Source of the DNA: Polaromonas sp.
Lineage (GTDB): Bacteria; Pseudomonadota; Gammaproteobacteria; Burkholderiales; Burkholderiaceae_C
DNA: 64,000 nucleotides
NCBI RefSeq assembly: GCF_010365105.1
Contig: NZ_JAAFGZ010000014.1
Coordinates: forward strand, 1-64,000
Direction of reading: 5' to 3'
This document shows positions 44,365-54,215 of the stretch, piece by piece (position 1 is the first letter of the stretch; each line of letters begins with the position of its first letter). The position numbers and the translations under genes are program-made. The notes below the pieces were generated by a model. That model was given only the letters and a program-made list of their open reading frames with translations, did no database searches and was not told the DNA's origin.

Positions 44365-45357
44365 TCAGATGACCTTTGCACGCATCAGGTCGTTGCTGCT
44401 CAGAGCGCCACAAAGCCTTCCTGTTTCATCGACCACCAGCACACTGTTGATGCGGTGCTGTTCCATCAGCGCCACGGCTTCCACCGCAAGTGCGCTTTTG
44501 CTTACAGTACGCGGATCGACATGCATCACGTCAGCAGCAATGAGACTTCGCAAGTCCGCGCCCTTTTCGACCAGCCGGCGCAAGTCGCCATCTGTAAAAA
44601 TTCCCAGGACCTGATGGCGGCTGTCCACGACAGCCGCAGCGCCCAATCCCTTGGCGCTCATCTCGCGCATGAGTTCGGTAAACGAGGTTTCGGCAAGGAC
44701 CTGGGGAACAGCGCTGCCGCTGCGCATCACGTCGCTCACATGGGTCAGCAACTTGCGGCCCAGCGCACCGCCAGGGTGTGAGCGGGCAAAATCTTCTTCC
44801 CGAAAGCCGCGCGCATCGAGCAGCGCCACGGCCAGCGCATCGCCCATGGCGAGCTGCGCCGTGGTGCTGGCTGTAGGCGCGAGATTCAACGGGCAGGCTT
44901 CCCTGGCAACGCTTGTGTCGAGCGTGATAAGGGCCTGTCTTGCCAGCGTGGATTCCCGGCCGCCAGTCATGGCAACAAGCGCCACGCCCAAGCGGCCCAA
45001 TACGGGAAGAATCGCGACCAGTTCTTCGCTTTCGCCGCTGTTGGAAATGGCCAGTACCACGTCGCTGGCCTGGATCATCCCAAGATCGCCATGGCTGGCT
45101 TCGGCCGGATGTACAAACAAGGCGGCTGTACCAGTGGACGCCAGCGTGGCAGCAATCTTTCGCCCGATATGACCGCTTTTTCCCATGCCCATGACGACCA
45201 CGCGGCCAGGGCAGGCCCCCATCAACCCAACCGCCTGAACAAACTCATCTCCAATCCGGCTGGCCAGGTCCAGCACGGCAGCGGCTTCAATTTCGAACGT
45301 TTTCCTGGCCAGGTTCAAAACCTGTCCGGTATCAATAGTCGCAGCATCAAAATTCAT
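44365..45357 (-). CDS. kdsD: Arabinose-5-phosphate isomerase
   Basis: A 330-residue protein with a SIS sugar isomerase domain (VVVMGMGKSGHIGRKIAATL, HPAEASHGDLGMI, AISNSGESEELV) and two C-terminal CBS motifs (VSDVMRSGSAVPQVLAETSF, LIAADVMHVDPRTVSKSALA). It makes arabinose-5-phosphate from ribulose-5-phosphate, the first step to Kdo. It heads kdsD-kdsC-lptC and is divergent from the KefB-type gene with 92 bases between. Confidence 0.96.
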   Translation of the reverse strand: MNFDAATIDTGQVLNLARKTFEIEAAAVLDLASRIGDEFVQAVGLMGACPGRVVVMGMGKSGHIGRKIAATLASTGTAALFVHPAEASHGDLGMIQASDVVLAISNSGESEELVAILPVLGRLGVALVAMTGGRESTLARQALITLDTSVAREACPLNLAPTASTTAQLAMGDALAVALLDARGFREEDFARSHPGGALGRKLLTHVSDVMRSGSAVPQVLAETSFTELMREMSAKGLGAAAVVDSRHQVLGIFTDGDLRRLVEKGADLRSLIAADVMHVDPRTVSKSALAVEAVALMEQHRINSVLVVDETGRLCGALSSNDLMRAKVI

Positions 45358-45449
45358 GGCTGCATTCTATCGATGCCTGTACCGACAGCCATGCCAAAAG
45401 GCCCCTCAGACGGACCAGCCACGCAATATCCTTCAGCTACCATCAGCCA

Positions 45450-47435
45450 ATGAGTGCGCTTGAACTGACCCTTTTGTACCTGCTGGCCGCCGTGCTGGGG
45501 GTGGTCATTTGCCGCTCGTTCAAATTGCCGCCCATGTTGGGCTACCTGGCTGTCGGCGTGGTGATTGGTCCGCATGCGCTGGCCTTGTCGCAGAACTCCG
45601 AAGGCGTGCGCCATCTGGGTGAATTCGGCGTTGTGTTTCTGATGTTCGTGATCGGGCTGGAATTCAACCTGCCCAAATTGAGATCAATGCGTCGCCATGT
45701 GTTTGGCCTCGGCCTGCTTCAGGTGGCGCTCACGATGCTGCTGGTCACCCTGGGCTCCGTATTTTTGGCGGTCTTGGCGCCAACGCTCTGGACCATGCAG
45801 TGGCAAACCGCGTTGTCGCTATCGGGCGCCATGGCCATGAGCAGCACCGCCATCGTGGTCAAACTACTGGCCGAGCGACTGGAAATGGCGTCCGAGCATG
45901 GCAAGCGGGTGATGGGCGTCCTGCTTTTCCAGGATTTGGCCGTGGTACCGCTACTGGTGCTGATTCCTGCACTCGGTTCACCTGCCGACGAACTGTTCAT
46001 GAGCCTGGGCATTGCCGCGTTGAAGGCTGCGGTACTGCTGGGCCTGCTGCTGACGGGCGGGCAACACCTCATGCGCTGGTGGCTCACGATCGTGGCGCGG
46101 CGCAAGAGTGAAGAGTTGTTCGTACTCAATCTGCTCCTGGTGACGCTGGCGCTGGCATGGCTGACCGAACTCGCTGGACTGAGCCTGGCACTGGGCGCCT
46201 TTATCGCAGGCATGCTGATTTCCGAAACCCAGTACAAGCACCAGGTCGAAACCGACATCCGGCCTTTTCACGATGTATTGCTGGGCCTTTTTTTCATCAG
46301 CGTGGGCATGATGCTGGACTGGCACCAGGTCGTTGACCATTGGGCATTGGTGCTGATGCTGTTGACGCTGCCAGTCGTGTTCAAGCTCATCCTGGTCACG
46401 GTGCTGGCGCGTGTTCTGGGTGCCACCGACGGCGTATCGCTTCGTACCGGCCTGTACCTGGCACAAGCCGGTGAGTTTGGTTTTGTCTTGCTGTCGCTGG
46501 CACAAGGCAGCAAGCTCATTCCGCCTGCCTTGATGAATCCCGTCCTGGCCAGCATGGTGCTGTCGATGCTTGCCACGCCCTTCATCATCCTCTACGCCAA
46601 CCGCATCGTGATGAAGCTGGTGTCAAGCGAATGGCTGCAGCAGTCGCTTCAGATGACCACGATTGCCAGCAAATCCATGAGCGCCAACAAGCACGTGATC
46701 ATTTGCGGCTACGGGCGTTGCGGCCAGAACCTGGGCCGCATGCTGGAACGCGAAGGAATTCCGTATATTGCGCTGGATCTGGACCCTGACCGGGTGCGGC
46801 AAGCGGCCGCCGCAGGCAGTTCGGTGGTGTTTGGCGATGCGGTTCGTTTGCAGGCGTTGATCGCGGCCGGGCTGGTGCGGGCCAGCGCCGTGGTGGTGAC
46901 CTATCTGGACACGGCCAGCGCATTGAAAGTGCTGGCCAACGCACGCACGCATGCGCCCACGGTGCCGATCATTGTGCGCACCGTGGATGACCGCGACCTG
47001 GAAAAACTCAAGGCAGGCGGTGCAACGGAAGTCGTTCCGGAGGCAATTGAAGGCAGCCTGATGCTGGCCAGCCATGCGCTGGCGCTGGTGGGCGTGCCCA
47101 TGCGCCGCGTGATCCGCGTGGTGCAGGACCAGCGCGACGAACGCTACAACCTGCTGCGTGGTTATTTTCGCGGTGCTGACGACGACACGGCGGACGAGTT
47201 GGAGCAGGAACGTCTTTCCACGGTGACCCTGGTTCCAGGTCTCAGTTCGGTTGGCCAGACACTCGGCGACATGGCACTGCAGATGGTCGATGTGCGCGTT
47301 GTCAGCCTGAGGCGAAACAACGGAAAAACGCTCAAGCCGCTTGACAACATCAGCCTGGAGGGTGGCGACACCCTTGTCCTTTCCGGTAAACCGGAAGCGC
47401 TGGCACTGGCAGAACAGAAACTTTTGGACGGCTAG
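45450..47435 (+). CDS. KefB/YbaL-type cation:proton antiporter
   Basis: A 661-residue protein: CPA2 antiporter domain with about 12 membrane spans (LGYLAVGVVIGPHALALSQN, GLEFNLPKLRSMRR), an RCK/TrkA-N domain (HVIICGYGRCGQNLGRMLER near residue 415) and a TrkA-C domain at the end (TVTLVPGLSSVGQTLGDMAL). Such proteins exchange K+ for H+ and respond to nucleotides or glutathione adducts. The gene is divergent from kdsD as in other Burkholderiales. No KefF/KefG ancillary gene is nearby. Confidence 0.92.
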   Translation: MSALELTLLYLLAAVLGVVICRSFKLPPMLGYLAVGVVIGPHALALSQNSEGVRHLGEFGVVFLMFVIGLEFNLPKLRSMRRHVFGLGLLQVALTMLLVTLGSVFLAVLAPTLWTMQWQTALSLSGAMAMSSTAIVVKLLAERLEMASEHGKRVMGVLLFQDLAVVPLLVLIPALGSPADELFMSLGIAALKAAVLLGLLLTGGQHLMRWWLTIVARRKSEELFVLNLLLVTLALAWLTELAGLSLALGAFIAGMLISETQYKHQVETDIRPFHDVLLGLFFISVGMMLDWHQVVDHWALVLMLLTLPVVFKLILVTVLARVLGATDGVSLRTGLYLAQAGEFGFVLLSLAQGSKLIPPALMNPVLASMVLSMLATPFIILYANRIVMKLVSSEWLQQSLQMTTIASKSMSANKHVIICGYGRCGQNLGRMLEREGIPYIALDLDPDRVRQAAAAGSSVVFGDAVRLQALIAAGLVRASAVVVTYLDTASALKVLANARTHAPTVPIIVRTVDDRDLEKLKAGGATEVVPEAIEGSLMLASHALALVGVPMRRVIRVVQDQRDERYNLLRGYFRGADDDTADELEQERLSTVTLVPGLSSVGQTLGDMALQMVDVRVVSLRRNNGKTLKPLDNISLEGGDTLVLSGKPEALALAEQKLLDG

Positions 47436-47449
47436 CGATTCACATCGGC

Positions 47450-47995
47450 ATGAACAGAAGACAATTTACCGGCACCTTTCTGGCCGTTCCCTGGCTGGCG
47501 CATGCGCAACCCGATGCGCTGGGGGCGCGATTGCGCGCTGGCGCCTGCGTGGTGCTTTTGCGCCATGCGCAAACCGATCCAGGCATTGGCGACCCTCCAG
47601 GCTTTCGACTGGACCGGTGCAGCACCCAGCGCAATCTCAGCACTGAAGGACGCGCCCAAGCCGGACGTATCGGGCAATGGTTCAAATCGCGTGGTCTGGA
47701 ACCCAGAGTGGTCCAGTCCAGTGCCTGGTGCCGCTGCAAGGACACCGCTGAACTGGCGTTTGGCCGTCACAAGGTGTGGCCGGCGCTCAATTCATTTTTT
47801 GTTGAATCGCGCACCAGAGATGCCCAGACAGCGCAGTTGCGCGCTGCATTGAAAAACATGCCCTCAGGCACGTTTGAAGTGTGGGTCACGCACCAGGTCA
47901 ACATGACCGCACTCACCGGGGAAGGCATGGCGATGGGTGAAGCGCTTGTGCTTGACCTCACGGGTACTGTCGTTGGCCGAAGTATTTTTGCTTAA
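47450..47995 (+). CDS. Exported histidine-phosphatase-family protein
   Basis: A 181-residue protein starting MNRRQFTGTFLAVPWLAHAQ: Arg-Arg followed by a hydrophobic stretch and AHA, a short Tat- or Sec-like signal. The body has VVLLRHAQTDPGIGD (catalytic RHG-like RHA) and VWVTHQVNMTALTG (second His). It is a branch-2-like phosphoglycerate-mutase-fold phosphatase; the usual RHG is RHA. The substrate is unknown. It follows the antiporter by 14 bases and is probably cotranscribed. Confidence 0.82.
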   Translation: MNRRQFTGTFLAVPWLAHAQPDALGARLRAGACVVLLRHAQTDPGIGDPPGFRLDRCSTQRNLSTEGRAQAGRIGQWFKSRGLEPRVVQSSAWCRCKDTAELAFGRHKVWPALNSFFVESRTRDAQTAQLRAALKNMPSGTFEVWVTHQVNMTALTGEGMAMGEALVLDLTGTVVGRSIFA

Positions 47996-48141
47996 GATTT
48001 CAGCGCCCTGCAGACCGTCCATTGCGCCACGGACATTTTCCGCACAACTGTCTTCACATGCCGCCTGACTGATTTCTTTCCGGTGGGCTTTTCGTTAGGA
48101 ATAGGCACCGACGCCAGAATCGCCTACCTATTGCCTGCTCA

Positions 48142-48831
48142 TCACAAATCGCCATACTGGGTCGTGCTGAGCGCCGCGTATGAAACCGAAGGTGTGGCTT
48201 CGGTGTCATCAAAATCCCGCAAATGGTTTGAAGAGCGGAGGCCGCTTCTGGATGACAACTTTTTTACAGATGGAAGCGGTGAGCCGTCTGCCGTCGCGTC
48301 AAGCATGGCATTCTGGAAAGTTTCAACCTTTTCTGCCTGAACGGGGTACCGGGTCGGCAGTTTTTGGTTGACAGCTTGGCCTGGCATTGCGGTTTCGGCA
48401 TGGGTGGGAAATGGGGGCACCTTGTTCACCGCAGCCGTCTCGTTGAGCCGCCAGTAGACCGCAGAAACGGTGATCTGGTGAGCTGTCAGCGCCCGCTGAA
48501 TAATCTGGGTTTCCATTTGAGCCGGACGAAGAACCGCATCGCTGGTGATACTGGACAGGTCAATCATCGCGAGGTAGCTGCTGCCCAGCCGGTCAAGTGA
48601 AAGAACCTTGAACTTATAACTGGCGGACAAGATTGCGGAGCGGGTCATGACTTCGCGAATCGCCTCGTACACCGCTTCCCGGCTTGCCTGAATTTTTAAT
48701 TCGGTTTGACGTCCATGCCCGGCCTCGTTGGGCGCAGCTTTCTGGAGGTTTGAGAACGACGGCTTTTCGCGTTTTGACAACTGCGGTTTGCTGACATGGG
48801 ACTTGGCAAAAAACCAGCGTGAAAAAAACAT
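48142..48831 (-). CDS. Hypothetical protein
   Basis: From ATG 48831 (MFFSRWFFAKSHVSKPQLSK) about 229 residues; the frame is open to 48966 but the upstream part looks non-coding. The middle (IQASREAVYEAIREVMTRSA, YKFKVLSLDRLGSSYLAMID) looks globular with alpha/beta periodicity; the C-terminal third is low-complexity and Ser/Pro-rich. No signal peptide or membrane span is seen. I do not recognise the family. It lies alone between a phosphatase and a cyclic-nucleotide-binding gene. Bases 47996-48141 hold nothing clear. Confidence 0.55.
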   Translation of the reverse strand: MFFSRWFFAKSHVSKPQLSKREKPSFSNLQKAAPNEAGHGRQTELKIQASREAVYEAIREVMTRSAILSASYKFKVLSLDRLGSSYLAMIDLSSITSDAVLRPAQMETQIIQRALTAHQITVSAVYWRLNETAAVNKVPPFPTHAETAMPGQAVNQKLPTRYPVQAEKVETFQNAMLDATADGSPLPSVKKLSSRSGLRSSNHLRDFDDTEATPSVSYAALSTTQYGDL

Positions 48832-49106
48832 GGAGTTCAGCTTCAGGTGGGAAAAAGCGCCGAAACCAGGCGACTGGGTGCTGACCAAATCAACGCCTGC
48901 CGAACAATGCATTGACGTTAAATTTGTATCAACTGATGCGCACTTTTTACCATGTTTTAACCACACAAAATATTTTCATAAAAAACCTGGTGCGTGTTTT
49001 ATGTCGTTTCGTTTCCAAATCAATCCGAGCTTAGGAGCGAAGCCGGAGAACAGTCTGCAACGACCAAGGCGAAGCAACGACATATCGTATTGATTTCGAA
49101 GTGGAA

Positions 49107-49616
49107 TCAGGTTACCGCGGCCCGCTTGGGAGGAATACACAGGCGTTTGGCCATGACTGATCCCATTGCCAAAGTCAGTTCAAGCGCAATGGAACTGTGA
49201 TGACGGGCCAGTTCCTTGAAACGCAGCGGGGTAAGACACCACATCCTGCACGGACTCGATGCATAGACTGTCGCCCTGCGCGGCTGGTTTGAAAAAAATG
49301 AACCTTCGCCCAGCACGGTGCCTGCGCCGACCAGAGCCGTGTGGACTTTTGCATTTTCGTCCTCGCAATGGGCACTCAAGGCGCCGCTTTCAATGAAATA
49401 GAGCGTGGCGTCCCGAGCACCCTGCTCCATCAGGACCTGCCCCTTGTTCAGGGGAAAAGGATGCATGAACGAGGCCAGCGTCGTCCAGTGTGGCAAGCTG
49501 AGCTGACAGCGCAAAGCGTCGCTCGCCTCACAGTTCTGGATGACTTGGACCAGGGTCTGGACATCAAAACGGATAGCGCCGGGAAGTTGTGCGTTCATGG
49601 TGTTGCAAAGATACAT
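49107..49616 (-). CDS. Cyclic-nucleotide-binding (Crp-like sensor) domain protein without DNA-binding domain
   Basis: About 163-169 residues comprising one cNMP-binding beta-roll: FPLNKGQVLMEQGARDATLY, FIESGALSAHCED, GAGTVLGEGSFFSNQPRRAT, with the phosphate-binding cassette GEGSFF-PRRAT. There is no helix-turn-helix after it, so it is not a standard Crp regulator; it may sense a nucleotide and act by protein contact. The start is ATG 49616 (GGGGG upstream) or ATG 49598 (MNAQLPGAI). The region 48832-49106 on its downstream side is AT-rich with no gene seen. Confidence 0.82.
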   Translation of the reverse strand: MYLCNTMNAQLPGAIRFDVQTLVQVIQNCEASDALRCQLSLPHWTTLASFMHPFPLNKGQVLMEQGARDATLYFIESGALSAHCEDENAKVHTALVGAGTVLGEGSFFSNQPRRATVYASSPCRMWCLTPLRFKELARHHSSIALELTLAMGSVMAKRLCIPPKRAAVT

Positions 49617-49750
49617 TTGCCCCCATGTCCCATGTGTTAATTAAACTTCCACTTACTTTTGATACGTTAAAATTTTTATTTTTTGAAAAAAAACAGGGTA
49701 GAAACAGAAAAAGACGTTCTTGGCATCCTTTGTTTTTCAAAAAATTTTCG

Positions 49751-51187
49751 TTATTTTCCAATGCAGAATTTGGAAAAAATTTCGCCCAGCAAATCGTCGG
49801 CAGTGAATGCGCCCGTGATCGAACTCAGATGCAACTGGGCCTGTCGCAAATCTTCGGCCAGCAGGTCGAGTGCGGGCACCACGGTGGCCAACTGTTCCTG
49901 GGCGGTCATCAACTGCAGGCGTACCTTGCGCAATGCGCTGACATGACGTTCACGCGCCATGAAAACCCCTTCAGGCACAGCCTGCCAGCCCACGACCTTC
50001 AGCAACTGTGATCGCAGGGTCTGAAGGCCCACCCCGGTCTTGGCAGAAATCAAAACGCCGCCGTTCACCTGACGCAAGACTTCCGGGCTGGCCATGTCGG
50101 ATTTGTTCCACACATCAATAATTGGTGTATTTTTTGGAAGTTTTATAGCCAATGCGCTTTCCAGGCGGACTTCTTCAGCTACGTAATCAATAGCACCGTC
50201 AATGCTTTCACCGCTATTTTTCCGAGTCAGGTCGTGCAGGAACAACACGGCATCGGCACTTTCGATTTCGGTCCATGCCCGCTGAATGCCGATTTTTTCA
50301 ACTTCATCGAGCGCCTCGCGCAAGCCGGCCGTGTCCACCACGTGCAGCGGCACGCCTTCGATCTGGATCAATTGAGACACCTTGTCGCGAGTGGTGCCGG
50401 CTACCGGGGTGACGATGGCCAGTTCAACCCCAGCCAGCGCATTGAGCAGCGAACTTTTTCCAACATTAGGCTGTCCGGCAATCACGACCTTGATGCCTTC
50501 GCGCAAAATCGCGCCTTGGGTGGCGCGCTGCATGACGCTGTCCAACGTCTCCAGGAGGCGCATCAACTGGCCGTGTGCGTCGGCCTGCTGCAGGAAATCA
50601 ATGTCTTCCTCAGGAAAATCGAGCGTAGCTTCAACCAACATACGCAAATGGATCAGCTGCTGCAGCAACAAATCGATAGCCTGAGAGAATTCGCCTGACA
50701 TCGAGCGCGCTGCGGACCGTGCGGCTGTTTCGGTGCTTGCATCAATCAGATCGGCAATGGCTTCGGCTTGAGCCAGGTCAATCTTGTCATTGAGAAAAGC
50801 CCGCTCGGAGAATTCGCCAGGCTCGGCCACACGCAACGCCTCCAACAGCGGCTGACCAGTCACCGGATCGGTCGCAGCTGCTGCTTCAAGGCACTGCGCC
50901 AGCAACAACTGCAGGACGACCGGGCCACCATGCGCCTGCAGTTCGAGCACGTCTTCACCGGTAAAAGAATGCGGTGCAGGGAAAAAAATCGCCAGGCCCT
51001 TGTCAATGACCTGCCCACCTGCATCCCGGAAAGCCAGGTACGTTGCCTGGCGTGGAGAAAGTGTGCGGCCACACAGTGCCTGAACCACCGGAGCAATGCG
51101 CTGGCCTGAAATACGGATAATTCCGACGGCGCCGCGACCCGGCGCGGTGGCAATCGCAACAATGGGATGGTGATGGCGGGCCAGCAT
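49751..51187 (-). CDS. mnmE: tRNA modification GTPase MnmE
   Basis: The 478-residue protein (TrmE) starts with the folate-binding domain [20 protein letters not shown], has a GTPase domain inserted in a helical domain ([48 protein letters not shown]) and ends FCIGK, the catalytic C-terminal Cys motif. With MnmG it makes 5-carboxymethylaminomethyl-uridine in tRNA. A segment near residues 325-360 ([20 protein letters not shown]) is longer than usual and is encoded by an AT-rich patch, perhaps a degenerate repeat. Confidence 0.96.
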   Translation of the reverse strand: MLARHHHPIVAIATAPGRGAVGIIRISGQRIAPVVQALCGRTLSPRQATYLAFRDAGGQVIDKGLAIFFPAPHSFTGEDVLELQAHGGPVVLQLLLAQCLEAAAATDPVTGQPLLEALRVAEPGEFSERAFLNDKIDLAQAEAIADLIDASTETAARSAARSMSGEFSQAIDLLLQQLIHLRMLVEATLDFPEEDIDFLQQADAHGQLMRLLETLDSVMQRATQGAILREGIKVVIAGQPNVGKSSLLNALAGVELAIVTPVAGTTRDKVSQLIQIEGVPLHVVDTAGLREALDEVEKIGIQRAWTEIESADAVLFLHDLTRKNSGESIDGAIDYVAEEVRLESALAIKLPKNTPIIDVWNKSDMASPEVLRQVNGGVLISAKTGVGLQTLRSQLLKVVGWQAVPEGVFMARERHVSALRKVRLQLMTAQEQLATVVPALDLLAEDLRQAQLHLSSITGAFTADDLLGEIFSKFCIGK

Positions 51188-51201
51188 GACGCCTCAATGG
51201 T

Positions 51202-51226
51202 AAAGGGCCGCTGAGCGGCCCTTTTT
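51202..51226. terminator. Hairpin terminator between yidC and mnmE
   Basis: AAGGGCCGC (51203-51211), TGA loop, GCGGCCCTT (51215-51223) and flanking A/T runs. It lies in the 40-base gap and probably reduces read-through from yidC into mnmE. Confidence 0.75.
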
Positions 51227-51227
51227 A

Positions 51228-52937
51228 TTATTTGAATTTCGGCAGGTTGAACTGCGGCGGAACACCCATCCGGGTATTGATGACCCACTGCTGGGTGATC
51301 GACAGAATGTTGTTGGTGATCCAGTACAGCACCAGACCCGCGGGGAAGAAGAAGAACATCACACTGAAGATCAGCGGCATGAACCACATCAGCTTGGCCT
51401 GCATCGGATCAGGCGGCGCGGGGTTGAGTGCCGTCTGCAACATGGTGGTCAAGGCCATCACGACGGGCAAAATGTAATAAGGGTCAGGCGACGACAAGTC
51501 CCTGATCCACAATATCCATGGTGCACCACGCATCTCGACGCTGGACAGCAGCACCCAGTACAACGCAATAAATACCGGAATCTGGATCATGATGGGAAAG
51601 CAACCACCCATGGGATTGACCTTTTCCTCACGGTAGATTTTCATCATCGCCTGCTGCATTTCCTGCGGCTTGTCTTTGAGACGCTCACGCATTTCCGTGA
51701 TCTTCGGGTTGATTGCCTTCATCTTGGCCATGCTGGCATAGGCCTTGGCATTCAACCAGTAAAAGGCAATTTTCAGCAACAGCACCAAGGCTACGATCGA
51801 CCAGCCCCAGTTCTGGATGAGACTGTGCAGTTTGTCGAGCAGCCAGTACAAGGGCTTGGCCAGAATGGTGAGCCACCCATAGTCTTTCACCAGTTCCAGT
51901 CCAGGAGCCAGGGCTTCAAGCACTTTCTCTTCCTGCGGGCCGACGAAAAACTTCGCGTCGATGGCTTTGGTCGCGCCAGGGGCAATCGGATCCAGCGGCG
52001 TGATCATGCCAACAGCGTAAAGATTGGTGTCCACCTTGCGTAAAAACAGGTCGCGTTTCAGGCCATCGGGCAATATCCAGGCCGAGGCAAAGTAATGCTG
52101 CACCATCGCCACGTAGCCGTTGGTCGCTTGCTTTTCGACATCCACCGAGTTGTCTTCGATTTTCTTGAATTCGACTTTCTGGTACTTCTTGGCTTCCGTG
52201 TAGATCGCCGGGCCGGTGAAGGTCGAGTAGAACGACGATTCGCCAGGCGGCTTGTTGCCGTCTCGTACCAGTTGCAGGTAAAGCTGCGGAGTAACTGACG
52301 CGCTGCCGGTGTTAATCACCTCATGGCGCACGGCCAGGTCATAAGCGCCACGTTTGATGGTGTATGTCTTGAGCAGTTTTACGCCGCCCTGGTCGGTGGA
52401 TTCAAACCGGACCTGCAACTCGTTTTGCCCGTCCTTGAATGTGCGCTCGTCTGGCAGCAAAGTCATTGGCGTCTTGTGGGTGGGGAAGGTGCCACCGTTG
52501 CTGCCGGCAATCAGACCGGTCTGCGCCACGTAAACACGGTTCGCGCTTTCATCAAGCAGCACAAAGCCCTGTTCCTTGTGGGTCATGTCCTTGTATTTGA
52601 TGAACGCCGAGTGAACCAGGCTTCCGCCTTCGCTGTCGAACGTAAGGGAGAGCACATCGGTATTGATGACCAGGCGCTCCCTGGCGGCAGACGGTGCAAC
52701 CGAAGGCGCTCCCGAAGGCACGGCAGCCGGAGAACCAGGCGCTGCGCTGGCAGCAGGCGACGGCACAGCAGCGCTGCCAGCAGACGCTGGCGCAGCAGCG
52801 ACAGTCGATTTAGCCGTCTGGGTACTGGACGGAAAAAAAGTGGCTTTGTTGCCATGAGCGACCTGCCACTGGTCCCACAACAAAACCATGGAAAAACCAA
52901 AAATCACCCACAAGATGGTGCGGCGGATGTCATTCAT
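51228..52937 (-). CDS. yidC: Membrane protein insertase YidC
   Basis: A 569-residue protein with the Gram-negative layout: N-terminal span (TILWVIFGFSMVLLWDQWQV), an Ala/Pro-rich linker, a large periplasmic P1 domain, and the conserved C-terminal insertase core (LHSLIQNWGWSIVALVLLLK, PMGGCFPIMIQIPVFIALYW, MQAKLMWFMPLIFSVMFFFF). It inserts proteins in the inner membrane with or without SecYEG. The start overlaps the yidD stop by 4 bases. Part of the rpmH-rnpA-yidD-yidC-mnmE series. Confidence 0.97.
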   Translation of the reverse strand: MNDIRRTILWVIFGFSMVLLWDQWQVAHGNKATFFPSSTQTAKSTVAAAPASAGSAAVPSPAASAAPGSPAAVPSGAPSVAPSAARERLVINTDVLSLTFDSEGGSLVHSAFIKYKDMTHKEQGFVLLDESANRVYVAQTGLIAGSNGGTFPTHKTPMTLLPDERTFKDGQNELQVRFESTDQGGVKLLKTYTIKRGAYDLAVRHEVINTGSASVTPQLYLQLVRDGNKPPGESSFYSTFTGPAIYTEAKKYQKVEFKKIEDNSVDVEKQATNGYVAMVQHYFASAWILPDGLKRDLFLRKVDTNLYAVGMITPLDPIAPGATKAIDAKFFVGPQEEKVLEALAPGLELVKDYGWLTILAKPLYWLLDKLHSLIQNWGWSIVALVLLLKIAFYWLNAKAYASMAKMKAINPKITEMRERLKDKPQEMQQAMMKIYREEKVNPMGGCFPIMIQIPVFIALYWVLLSSVEMRGAPWILWIRDLSSPDPYYILPVVMALTTMLQTALNPAPPDPMQAKLMWFMPLIFSVMFFFFPAGLVLYWITNNILSITQQWVINTRMGVPPQFNLPKFK

Positions 52938-53251
52938 GACGGCGTCTTTTTAGAAGAATTGAGAGCCGCAGGCGTGAGCAGGCGGCTGAAAAAAGAGGCA
53001 GATTGAGGCGGCGGCACTGGATCATGCCCTCCATCGCACCAGGGATGGCAGCGCACCAGGCGGCGCAATGTCAGGTAGCTGCCTGTTACCGCACCATGCT
53101 GGCTCAATGCCTGCAAAGAGTAAGCCGAACAACTGGGCTCAAAACGACAGTTCGAACCCAGCGAAGGGCTGATCAGCAGGCGGTAAGCCGTGACCATCCC
53201 CATCAAGGCCTTTTGTGGAAGGTGTACCAAGGGGATCAAAATACGTCTCAT
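52934..53251 (-). CDS. yidD: Membrane protein insertion efficiency factor YidD
   Basis: A 105-residue small protein with the invariant block YRLLISPSLGSNCRFEPSCS, then AYSLQALSQHGAVTGSYLTL and a GGHDPVPP tail. The N-terminal amphipathic helix places it at the inner membrane, where it helps YidC. Overlaps both rnpA and yidC by 4 bases. Confidence 0.95.
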   Translation of the reverse strand: MRRILIPLVHLPQKALMGMVTAYRLLISPSLGSNCRFEPSCSAYSLQALSQHGAVTGSYLTLRRLVRCHPWCDGGHDPVPPPQSASFFSRLLTPAALNSSKKTPS

Positions 53252-53658
53252 GCTGCCTTGGCTCCAGCTTGCATCAGGGATTGAATTTCGTGGCGAACTG
53301 CCAGCTTGAGTTGATTTGAGACGGCACTCGTAAATTCCGTTCGGACAAAGCCGCTGCGCAGGCGAACCACGAATGCAGCCTGCGGGTATGACTGAGAAAA
53401 ATCAGCACTCACCGTGTAAATTTGTCTTTTGATGGCGTTGCGCGTCACAGCCCGTTTGGCCCAGCGTTTGGGAACCATCGCACCGATCCAGATGTCCTGC
53501 TGTCTAAACAATTTGTCAGGCTCGACCAGTTCGGCGTTTTTTGATACCGGGCGCCTGGAATCAAGCCAACTCCGGTGCAGGGCAAAGTGCTGTGTTTTTG
53601 CAATGATGGTTCCGGCCATGACGGCTTGGAACTGCGCACGGGTTTTAAGCCGCTGCAC
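53248..53658 (-). CDS. rnpA: Ribonuclease P protein component
   Basis: A 136-residue basic protein with the RNR signature AVTRNAIKRQIYTV (RNxxKR) and MQRLKTRAQFQAVMAG at the N-terminus. It binds the RNase P RNA and matures tRNA 5' ends. The N-terminal half is longer than in E. coli (119 residues) with a divergent segment after residue 30 (LDSRRPVSKNAELVEPDKLF). Lies 55 bases after rpmH, as in most bacteria. Confidence 0.95.
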   Translation of the reverse strand: MQRLKTRAQFQAVMAGTIIAKTQHFALHRSWLDSRRPVSKNAELVEPDKLFRQQDIWIGAMVPKRWAKRAVTRNAIKRQIYTVSADFSQSYPQAAFVVRLRSGFVRTEFTSAVSNQLKLAVRHEIQSLMQAGAKAA

Positions 53659-53713
53659 GGACGCCAGGCATCAGTTCAAGCGCATAAATTCCAATTGCCC
53701 GCAAAAAACCAGC

Positions 53714-53848
53714 TTAGACAGCCAGGCGTTTACGGCCTTTGGCACGACGGGCAGCAATCACGGCGCGACCGCCGCGGGTTTTCATGCGTGTCAGGAAACC
53801 GTGGGTACGGGCGCGCTTGACTTTGGAAGGTTGGTATGTGCGTTTCAT
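53714..53848 (-). CDS. rpmH: 50S ribosomal protein L34
   Basis: A 44-codon gene, [20 protein letters not shown], ending [13 protein letters not shown], which is the standard L34 sequence. It is the first gene of the leftward operon from the origin. Start ATG at 53848-53846 and stop TAA at 53716-53714. Confidence 0.98.
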   Translation of the reverse strand: MKRTYQPSKVKRARTHGFLTRMKTRGGRAVIAARRAKGRKRLAV

Positions 53849-54215
53849 GATAAATCCTGGTGGCCCTAACGGGCTTGTTACTGGGCTGTCAGCTGTAAAG
53901 CTTTATTTGGCGATTCGAATGATCTTGGTGGCTGTACGAAACCACGGCCAATCTGGCAAGTTTCAACAACCGGCAACACATCTGCTCCACCCTGAAAGGT
54001 GAATTCAGAACGAACCCACACACAAAGCTGCGCAGGCAGCCTCAAGCCGCTACGAATCGGGAAAACCCGTGATTATCACAGATTTCTTGAAGCTGGCAAC
54101 CAGCCAAACAGCTGGACAGTCAGGAAAGCCTGAAATATAGACCTTGGACCCTGCGATTTCACACCCGAAAAAGACGAGATAGATCGAGCCACCGGGCCAG
54201 TTTTTCAGCGCAGAT

